From an uncultured Clostridia bacterium (GTDB lineage Bacteria; Bacillota; Clostridia; Oscillospirales; Acutalibacteraceae), in assembly GCA_947628595.1 (NCBI GenBank), contig CANRAN010000007.1, forward strand, positions 1 through 19,882: a DNA stretch of 19,882 nucleotides. Direction: 5' to 3'. Each line of letters begins with the position of its first letter. The stretch's first letter is position 1. The notes beneath the pieces are model-generated. The model ran no database searches, was not told where the DNA came from, and saw only the letters and a list, made by a program, of their open reading frames with translations. The position numbers and the translations under genes were made by a program. This document shows, one piece after another, positions 14,611 through 19,882 of this stretch.

Positions 14611-15516
14611 TCATAATACAAGCGAAAGAACAAGCATTTCCTTTGTCTTTTCGTAAATGTCATCAATGTCATCAATGGGAAGCGGATTTTGCCCTTTGCC
14701 TATTTCCACGGTAAAGGCAGGACGATGAAATTTTTGTACGAACCAATCCTTAAAACCTCCGCCGACTGCAAGCCCCTCCGGCTCGCTTACACGATAGCCG
14801 CTTACCCCTGACAGAGCCTGAGCCATTTTGTGTGCCTCTTCGTCCTTATAATCCCCGAAGCTCCAATAAATTTCCTCCCCCTGACTGTGAAAGGCCAAAG
14901 CATGAGTTATATTTCCAGCACGACAATATGATGCGATTGTACGACTTTCCGGTTCACTTTCGGGAGATTCACCTCCGTACCGTGTCGGAGAGGGGGAGAT
15001 TATACCGTTATCAATTTCCATCTTATGAAGGCTGTCCCAGTCTGCAGAAAAATTATGGTTGATATCAACTCCTGCGGCATTTGACTGCCAGCGAGAGGTA
15101 TTTCCGCCGCTTGCCTGATTTACAAGGTTCTCATATGTTCCGGCTGATTTTGCACCGTTTATCTGAATTTCCACACCGTCCGGATTTATGCAGGGTACCA
15201 TTGCAAGCCCACGCATATTAAGAAATGTTCCGACACGAACACCGCAGATTGATTCCCCATTTTTTACAGCAGAGCAGACATCATTGAAAAAACGAAGGAG
15301 CAGTGAGGTTGTGAGCCATTCCATTCCATGAAATGCCCCGGCAAGAAGAACCTGTTTTTGCCTGTTGCCGATGCAAAGCATATCTATGGGTCTTGAACAA
15401 CGGCTTTCACCGATTGTATCACGGGAAATGAAGCCGTAATCAATAAGCAGTCCGCCGATAAGAGCCTCTCTTGTTTGTCTGTCACATGGTCTTTTCAGTA
15501 AGGCTTTTTCAAACAT
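14611..15516 (-). CDS. M14-family zinc carboxypeptidase-like protein, cytoplasmic
   Basis: This is a zinc metallopeptidase of the carboxypeptidase A clan. An AGGAG ribosome site seven bases before the ATG at 15516 favours that start (301 residues) over an in-frame ATG at 15540. Zinc ligands fit H63 and E66 (AFHGMEW) and H210 (FHSQGEE); the catalytic glutamate fits E271 (FTVEIG). Other family blocks are CINPDG, NAAGVDINHNF, YGGESPESEPESRT and GGGFKDW. The usual Asn-Arg of the NRN block is N153-H154-N155, so the arginine that binds the substrate carboxylate in pancreatic-type enzymes is replaced. There is no signal peptide. Bacterial relatives include gamma-D-glutamyl-diaminopimelate peptidases, so muropeptide recycling is plausible but unproven. 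It faces away from the CNNM gene across a 195-bp divergent region. Confidence 0.88.
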   Translation of the reverse strand: MFEKALLKRPCDRQTREALIGGLLIDYGFISRDTIGESRCSRPIDMLCIGNRQKQVLLAGAFHGMEWLTTSLLLRFFNDVCSAVKNGESICGVRVGTFLNMRGLAMVPCINPDGVEIQINGAKSAGTYENLVNQASGGNTSRWQSNAAGVDINHNFSADWDSLHKMEIDNGIISPSPTRYGGESPESEPESRTIASYCRAGNITHALAFHSQGEEIYWSFGDYKDEEAHKMAQALSGVSGYRVSEPEGLAVGGGFKDWFVQKFHRPAFTVEIGKGQNPLPIDDIDDIYEKTKEMLVLSLVL

Positions 15517-15647
15517 CGTTTTTCTCCTTTCATGATTCATGGTATTACGGGTTAAAATAATAATATATCAGATGTTTTGATTAATCTGTCATAATAAAAT
15601 GCCTACAATATTTTTTGTATGGGGTAAAATATGTGTAATATTGCCGA

Positions 15648-15676
15648 TTGACATTACAAGGCTTTTTTCGTATTAT
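15648..15676 (+). promoter_or_regulatory. Strong sigma-A promoter for the CNNM-family gene
   Basis: TTGACA (15648-15653), a perfect -35, is followed after 17 bp by TATTAT (15671-15676). Transcription would begin near 15683, only a few bases before the ATG at 15691, which supports the later start at 15712. Confidence 0.8.
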
Positions 15677-15711
15677 TTATATATAAAATAATGTCAGAGG
15701 TGTATAATTTT

Positions 15712-17097
15712 ATGGCAGGCGACTCCGACGGGAATTATTCGGATATTCTTATGTTTACTTCGTATGATCCGGGAAATATTATGATAGCGGCTTTTGTGAT
15801 TTTTTTATTTTTTATATTAAGCTTTTTCCTTTCTTATTTTTGTGGAGCGGCAGCTTCGGCATCTGTTGGAATAATAAAGAAAAAGGCAGACGAAAGTAAT
15901 TCCCGCAGTGCAAAAAAAGTTTTAATGATACTTGAGAACGTTGAAAAGTACACTTTATTCTCTCATATGAGCTGTGCAGTCTGTTTATCAGCCGTTTTGC
16001 TTATATGCGAATTTTCATTTATGCCGCCTGTTGGAGTATGGTTGTCAGAGGCTTTCGGAAATATAACCGCCGGCTTTTGGGTTTCCGCTGTGGCATCGTT
16101 TCTTATTCCGTGTATAATATTTTTGTGCCTCGGAATATTCCTTCCCGGTAAACTCGGGGAGAGAAGACCGGAAACAGCGGTTTTGCGTTTTTCCCGTGCT
16201 TTTTCGGCAGCTTCAGTAATGTTTCAGCCGGTTGTCGGTTTCTCATGTCTTCTTTCAAATATTATTGTCAGATTATTCGGATATAATACGAAAAAAATAT
16301 CAAATCAGCAAACGGAAGAGGAAATTCTGCTTATGGTGGATAAGGGCGAGGAAAACGGCTCTATTGAGGGAAATACTAAAGATATGATAGAAAATGTCTT
16401 TGACTTTGACGATACTGCTGTCGGGGAAATCATGACCCACAGGAAAGATGTCGTTGCAGTCAGGAAAAATGCAAGGCTTGCGGATATTGCAAGGACAGCA
16501 ATAGAAAGCGGACGTTCGAGGATACCGGTTTATAATGAAGATATAGATGATATAGTCGGGATAATATATGTAAAGGATCTTCTTAAATTTGTTAATACAA
16601 ATCCTCCGGAGGGAGAAATAGGAGGAGATATAATAAAACCCGCAGTATTTGTTCCGCAGTCGAAAAGCTGTAGTGAGATGTTTGAATATATGACCTCGCA
16701 TAAAACACAGATTGCGGTTGTTGTCGATGAATTCGGCGGGACAGGCGGTATTATTACAATGGAGGATCTGATAGAGTCCATTGTAGGAAATATACAGGAT
16801 GAGTATGACAACGAGGACGAGGAAATAAAGCAGCTGAATGAATACAGTTTTACCGTTGACGGTGCAACCTCACTTGATGAGATAACCGAGCTTACGGGTA
16901 TATCCTTTGAGGACGATAATAACGATACGATTGCCGGAATAATGCTTGACAGAATGGGACATATTCCAAAGGACGGGGAGCATCCGTCAGTTGTTATAAA
17001 TGGTACACGATTTACTGTTCAAGAGGTGGAAAGCAGGAGAATATCAAAGGTGCTTATAGTGAAAAACCACAGTGTCACTGCAAATAACGAGTCATGA
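15712..17097 (+). CDS. CNNM/CorC (HlyC)-family membrane protein with CBS pair
   Basis: This is a membrane protein of the group often annotated as hemolysin C or magnesium/cobalt efflux protein; characterised relatives handle Mg2+. The start at 15712 (461 residues) has AGAGGTG nine bases upstream, while the in-frame ATG at 15691 has no such site. The first 190 or so residues form a DUF21-type domain with about four hydrophobic segments. Next come two CBS domains (VGEIMTHRKDVVAVRKNARL onward, and AVVVDEFGGTGGIITMEDLI) that usually bind adenine nucleotides. A CorC_HlyC domain with FTVDGATSLDEI and GIMLDRMGHIPKDGE completes it. The N-terminal signature usually read as SASETA is GAAASA here. Calling it a hemolysin would not be justified. 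Confidence 0.9.
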   Translation: MAGDSDGNYSDILMFTSYDPGNIMIAAFVIFLFFILSFFLSYFCGAAASASVGIIKKKADESNSRSAKKVLMILENVEKYTLFSHMSCAVCLSAVLLICEFSFMPPVGVWLSEAFGNITAGFWVSAVASFLIPCIIFLCLGIFLPGKLGERRPETAVLRFSRAFSAASVMFQPVVGFSCLLSNIIVRLFGYNTKKISNQQTEEEILLMVDKGEENGSIEGNTKDMIENVFDFDDTAVGEIMTHRKDVVAVRKNARLADIARTAIESGRSRIPVYNEDIDDIVGIIYVKDLLKFVNTNPPEGEIGGDIIKPAVFVPQSKSCSEMFEYMTSHKTQIAVVVDEFGGTGGIITMEDLIESIVGNIQDEYDNEDEEIKQLNEYSFTVDGATSLDEITELTGISFEDDNNDTIAGIMLDRMGHIPKDGEHPSVVINGTRFTVQEVESRRISKVLIVKNHSVTANNES

Positions 17098-17161
17098 TAT
17101 AAGAAAATGTGATAGGCGTGTGCTGTTTTTGGCTTTTTGCAGAAGAAAATGATTAAAAAAC

Positions 17162-17190
17162 TTGCAATTTTCCAAGATGTATAGTATAAT
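17162..17190 (+). promoter_or_regulatory. Strong sigma-A promoter for efp
   Basis: TTGCAA (17162-17167) and a perfect TATAAT (17185-17190) are 17 bp apart. The leader is about 73 bases and contains a small hairpin, TCCCGA / TCGGGG at 17215-17232, of uncertain meaning. No clear terminator is seen between the CNNM gene and this promoter. Confidence 0.75.
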
Positions 17191-17269
17191 TAACAAAGCG
17201 TATTTGCTGATTTATCCCGAAGAATATCGGGGTTGTATTTGTATAAAAATTATTTTAGGAGGATTTTAA

Positions 17270-17830
17270 ATGATTACAGCAGGCGATTTCAGAAACGGCG
17301 TTACATTTGAGATGGACGGACAGGTGGTAACCATAGTAGAGTTCCAGCACGTTAAACCCGGAAAAGGTGCGGCTTTCGTTCGTACAAAGATCAAGAACGT
17401 AATAACAGGTGCAGTGGTTGAAAAAACCTTTAATCCGAATGATAAATATCCGACCGCATTTATTGAGAGAAAGGATATGGAATATATCTATAATGACGGA
17501 GAACTGTACTACTTTATGGATAATGAAACATATGAGCAGACACCTATTAATGCGAGCGTACTTGGGGATAACTTTAAGTTTGTAAAGGAAAATATGGTAT
17601 GTAAGATCATGTCATATAAGGGCAGCGTTTTCGGCGTTGAGCCTCCGACTTTTGTTGTTCTTGAGGTTACACAGACAGAGCCGGGTGTAAAGGGAGATAC
17701 AGCTACAAACGTTACAAAGCCTGCTACACTCGAAACAGGGGCAGAGATAAAGGTTCCGATCTTTATCAATGAGGGCGATAAGATTCAGATTGATACAAGA
17801 ACAGGCGAATATATGTCAAGAGCACAGTAA
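17270..17830 (+). CDS. efp: Translation elongation factor P
   Basis: EF-P binds between the ribosomal P and E sites and helps form peptide bonds at consecutive prolines. The 186-residue product is the normal length and has the KOW-like domain I, with the tip loop VKPGKGAAF. K32 is the position that is post-translationally modified in many bacteria; a modified lysine at this site is known in B. subtilis, but the modification here cannot be read from sequence. The OB domains contain YIYNDGELYYFMDNETYEQ, and the C-terminal block GAEIKVPIFINEGDKIQIDT with GEYMSRA is intact. An AGGAGG ribosome site lies upstream. The CD1247-type gene follows by 27 bp and is likely co-transcribed. Confidence 0.98.
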   Translation: MITAGDFRNGVTFEMDGQVVTIVEFQHVKPGKGAAFVRTKIKNVITGAVVEKTFNPNDKYPTAFIERKDMEYIYNDGELYYFMDNETYEQTPINASVLGDNFKFVKENMVCKIMSYKGSVFGVEPPTFVVLEVTQTEPGVKGDTATNVTKPATLETGAEIKVPIFINEGDKIQIDTRTGEYMSRAQ

Positions 17831-17857
17831 GCCTGTTGATACCGGAGGTAATAGAAA

Positions 17858-18277
17858 ATGCAGCTTAGCGAAAAGGCAGCTTATATTAAGGGACTTATTG
17901 ACGGTCTTGAGCTTGATCCGACAGATAAGCAGACGAAGATTTTCAAGCTTATTGCAGATTTTCTTTCCGAAATGGCAGATGAGGTAAAGGAGCTTGAGCA
18001 ATGCTACGATGATGTTTGCGATCAGGTAGACGGGATGAGTGAGGATCTTTCCGGTGTTGAGGATCTGCTATATGATGAGGATTTCGATGATGACCTTACA
18101 TACAGTGATTCTGACGATGAGGATCTTGCTTATGAAGTTACCTGTCCGAATTGCGGCAGTACCACCTATATAGGCGAGGACGCACTGAATGACGGTGTTA
18201 TAAAATGTCCGGAATGTCAGGAAGTTCTCGAATTTGATTATAATGAGGATGAGCTTGACGAAAGCGAAGAGGAATAA
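17858..18277 (+). CDS. CD1247-type acidic zinc-ribbon protein
   Basis: The 139-residue product has a helical N-terminal part (residues 1-65) starting LSEKAAYIKGLIDGLELD, which fits the CD1247 N-terminal domain known from Clostridia. An Asp/Glu-rich stretch follows at about 66-92. A zinc ribbon comes next with CPNCG at 96-100 and CPEC at 117-120 (C96, C99, C117, C120), and the tail is acidic. A GGAGG ribosome site precedes the ATG. Homologues are commonly found next to efp, but I know of no established function. The acidic character and zinc ribbon could suit a protein or nucleoprotein contact, which is inference only. Confidence 0.82.
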   Translation: MQLSEKAAYIKGLIDGLELDPTDKQTKIFKLIADFLSEMADEVKELEQCYDDVCDQVDGMSEDLSGVEDLLYDEDFDDDLTYSDSDDEDLAYEVTCPNCGSTTYIGEDALNDGVIKCPECQEVLEFDYNEDELDESEEE

Positions 18278-18292
18278 TAAGTTTTAATGAGT

Positions 18293-18330
18293 ACGCAGAA
18301 TCTTGCCTGAATATAAGCGGGATTCTGCGT
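18293..18330 (+). terminator. Intercistronic hairpin, possible terminator or attenuator
   Basis: A perfect 10-bp inverted repeat ACGCAGAATC (18293-18302) / GATTCTGCGT (18321-18330) encloses an 18-base loop, and T residues follow the stem. It lies between the CD1247-type gene and the M50 protease gene, upstream of the latter's ribosome site. The short T run suggests a leaky terminator or a transcript-stabilising hairpin. Confidence 0.6.
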
Positions 18331-18340
18331 TTTGGTTGAC

Positions 18341-18348
18341 AAAGGAGG
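18341..18348 (+). promoter_or_regulatory. Ribosome binding site that sets the M50 protease start
   Basis: AAAGGAGG lies eight bases before the ATG at 18357. The longer in-frame reading from a TTG at 18303 would place translation inside the preceding hairpin and is not preferred. Confidence 0.75.
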
Positions 18349-18356
18349 AAGAATTT

Positions 18357-19046
18357 ATGCTGATTAGTCTTTTGAGGTCGGGAAATATCGTCTCGGTTAT
18401 AATGTATATCCTGTCGGTTTTACTTACGATATTTCTTGTACTTCCACTGCATGAATGTGCTCACGGCTTAGTTGCCTATAAGCTTGGTGACGATACTGCA
18501 AAGAGACAGCGTCGTTTGACTCTCAATCCCTTAGAACATATTGATTATCTCGGTGCGTGTCTTATGCTTATTATCGGCTTCGGTTGGGCAAAGCCTGTTC
18601 CGATAAATCCGAGAAGATTTAAAAATCCAAAGGCAGGTATGGCTCTGACTGCACTTGCAGGACCCGTTTCAAACCTTCTTGCCGCAGTAGTTGCAGGTTT
18701 TATACAAAACGGACTTATGTTTATGATTCTTAAAGGTATTATTCCGTACAATGATTTCATGTATTATGTGTTGATTTTCTTTGAATTTCTGGTTTCCATA
18801 AATATAGGTCTTGCAGTGTTTAATTTTATACCTATTCCGCCGCTTGACGGCTCTAAAATTCTTATGGCATTTCTCCCGAATAGGGCAATAATTTGGATAG
18901 AGGAAAGAATACAAATAATTTCGATAGTTTTGTTTTTAGTAGTAATGATGGGCGGACTTGACGGAATACTCGGCAGAGCGAATAACCTTTTCTATGGTTG
19001 GATTTCGTGGCTTACATGGCTTCCGTTTTCATTCTTTGTGGGCTGA
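18357..19046 (+). CDS. Site-2 protease-like M50 family membrane metalloprotease
   Basis: This is a 229-residue multi-pass protein of the small M50 (site-2 protease) type found widely in Firmicutes next to scpA. The zinc motif is HECAH at residues 32-36 (H32, E33, H36) within a first hydrophobic helix. The third ligand fits D164 in IPIPPLDGSKIL, preceded by an NFIPIP turn. Other blocks are LTLNPLEHIDYLG and GWAKPVPINPRRF, both typical of this subfamily. About five hydrophobic segments are visible and no PDZ domain is present. The natural substrate is unknown; such proteases cut within membranes. scpA begins 14 bp downstream, which suggests co-transcription. Confidence 0.92.
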   Translation: MLISLLRSGNIVSVIMYILSVLLTIFLVLPLHECAHGLVAYKLGDDTAKRQRRLTLNPLEHIDYLGACLMLIIGFGWAKPVPINPRRFKNPKAGMALTALAGPVSNLLAAVVAGFIQNGLMFMILKGIIPYNDFMYYVLIFFEFLVSINIGLAVFNFIPIPPLDGSKILMAFLPNRAIIWIEERIQIISIVLFLVVMMGGLDGILGRANNLFYGWISWLTWLPFSFFVG

Positions 19047-19047
19047 C

Positions 19048-19054
19048 AGAGGTG
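19048..19054 (+). promoter_or_regulatory. Ribosome binding site for scpA
   Basis: AGAGGTG lies six bases before an in-frame TTG at 19061, supporting a TTG start. It begins just after the stop of the M50 gene. Confidence 0.55.
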
Positions 19055-19060
19055 CGGATT

Positions 19061-19807
19061 TTGGAGGTATTATCATACAAGGTCAGCACATTTGAGGGAC
19101 CGCTTGACCTTCTGCTGCACCTTATCGAAAAAAATAAACTGAATATATATGATATCCTTATTTCCGACCTCCTTGATCAGTATATGGAACATATTCAACT
19201 GATGCAGGAGCAGGATCTTGAGGTAGCCGGAGAATTTCTCGATATGGCATCAAGGCTTGTACAGATAAAATCCGCAATGCTTCTTCCTAAATATGAAGAA
19301 GCTGAGGAAATGAAGCGTGAGCTTTCGGGACAGCTTATCGAATATAAGAAATGCAAGCAGGTTGCAAAAATGCTTTCCGAAAAAATAAGCTTTGACAGCT
19401 ATTGCCGTGAGCAGGAGAAAATAAAGGCGGACATGAAATACCGCAGGAGTCATGCCCCAACGTATCTTGTCGGAGCATATCTTGCGGCTGTTGGCAGAGG
19501 TAAGGCAAAACTACCACCGCCTGAGGACGCTTTTTCGGGTATTGTTAAGAGGAAAATTGTTTCTGTCAGCTCGAAGATAATAGGAGTAATGAAAAGACTT
19601 TGGCATGGCAGAAAAGTTGATTACAGTTCTATATTCATTGATGCGGCAGACAAAAGTGAGCTTGTTGCAACTTTTCTTGCCGTATTGGAGCTTATCAAAG
19701 GAAAAAGGGTAAGAGTAGAAGGAGATGGCGACAGTCAGACGCTCATTCTTATAGGCGGAGGAAAAAAACGCAGAGAGGGTGATGAAAATGCAGGAGGAGA
19801 AGCTTAA
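19061..19807 (+). CDS. scpA: Segregation and condensation protein A
   Basis: ScpA is the kleisin subunit that, with ScpB, bridges the SMC heads and helps compact and segregate the chromosome. A TTG start at 19061 gives 248 residues. The frame is open farther upstream, but starting there would overlap the protease gene. A GTG at 19052 is the only close alternative. The N-terminal block YKVSTFEGPLDLLLHLIEKN is the kleisin signature that contacts the SMC neck, followed by KLNIYDILISDLLDQYMEHI and EFLDMASRLVQIKSAMLLP. The C-terminal winged-helix part is shorter in motifs but present (AATFLAVLELIKGKRV-like, here VATFLAVLELIKGKRV). The scpB start overlaps the scpA end by 20 bp, the usual coupling of the pair. 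Confidence 0.94.
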   Translation: MEVLSYKVSTFEGPLDLLLHLIEKNKLNIYDILISDLLDQYMEHIQLMQEQDLEVAGEFLDMASRLVQIKSAMLLPKYEEAEEMKRELSGQLIEYKKCKQVAKMLSEKISFDSYCREQEKIKADMKYRRSHAPTYLVGAYLAAVGRGKAKLPPPEDAFSGIVKRKIVSVSSKIIGVMKRLWHGRKVDYSSIFIDAADKSELVATFLAVLELIKGKRVRVEGDGDSQTLILIGGGKKRREGDENAGGEA

Positions 19808-19882
19808 AGGTGCTGTGGAGGCTGTTATTTTTGCCTGTGGAACCCCCGTTGAAATTGAAGGCATAGCAAGGACTCTTGAAAT
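19788..19882 (+). CDS. scpB: Segregation and condensation protein B, 3' truncated by window
   Basis: ScpB is the winged-helix partner of ScpA in the SMC complex. Only 31 full codons are visible, beginning MQEEKLKGAVEAVIFACGTP and continuing VEIEGIARTLE, which matches the family N-terminus (helix, then 'E..LFA.G.P', then 'L...L'). The ATG at 19788 has AGAGGGTG seven bases upstream; an in-frame ATG at 19782 is too close to that site. The first 20 bp overlap the end of scpA. The rest lies outside the window. Confidence 0.88.
   Translation, partial: MQEEKLKGAVEAVIFACGTPVEIEGIARTLE

Noticed and set aside
15541..15640. Promoter for the M14 peptidase gene on the minus strand
   Set aside because: Several AT-rich hexamers are present, but no pair has both acceptable matches and 16-18 bp spacing.

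Overview
The window is chromosomal core DNA from a low-to-moderate GC, Gram-positive, Clostridia-type bacterium. The gene families and their order best fit Oscillospirales (a Ruminococcus or [Eubacterium] siraeum-like gut anaerobe). Supporting signs are a SpoVD-type PASTA penicillin-binding protein in a division cluster, DivIB/FtsQ next to ftsZ without ftsA, a CD1247-type zinc-ribbon protein after efp, strong AGGAGG ribosome sites and Firmicute-type sigma-A promoters. The genus is inference.

Layout. Positions 2-10973 are one long plus-strand division and cell-wall (dcw) cluster: rsmH (5' end cut off by the window), ftsL-like, spoVD/ftsI, a small unrecognised ORF, mraY, ftsW, murG, a very long ftsQ/divIB and ftsZ, closed by a hairpin terminator. 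The Mur ligases murE, murF and murD that usually lie in such a cluster are absent. In the place expected for murE/murF is a 178-residue protein that, aligned by eye, looks like a shortened Mur-ligase central domain without its ATP loop. Positions 11115-13027 hold pyrB, whose product ends in a PyrI-like zinc ribbon, and a yebC-family gene, each with its own predicted promoter. A bidirectional terminator separates these from a minus-strand block (13095-15516): two lipoprotein genes, one with an LprI-like C-terminal domain, and a cytoplasmic M14 zinc peptidase. From 15712 the plus strand resumes with a CNNM/CorC-type membrane protein behind a near-consensus promoter, then efp, a CD1247-type zinc-ribbon protein, an M50 site-2-protease-like membrane protein, scpA and the start of scpB (cut by the window end).

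How it works together. MraY and MurG make lipid I and lipid II, FtsW polymerises the glycan, SpoVD/FtsI cross-links it, FtsL and FtsQ hold the synthase in the divisome, and FtsZ positions the machine. ScpA and ScpB bridge SMC for chromosome segregation. YebC and EF-P both belong to families that help ribosomes through difficult (polyproline) stretches. The M14 peptidase and LprI-like lipoprotein may act in peptide or cell-wall turnover, but that is inference.

No mobile element, CRISPR array, tRNA or rRNA was seen. The most unusual points are the Mur-ligase-like relic, the PyrB-zinc-ribbon fusion without the PyrI nucleotide domain, and the roughly 100-residue Asp/Tyr/Thr repeat tail on FtsQ encoded by nearly identical 60-bp tandem repeats.
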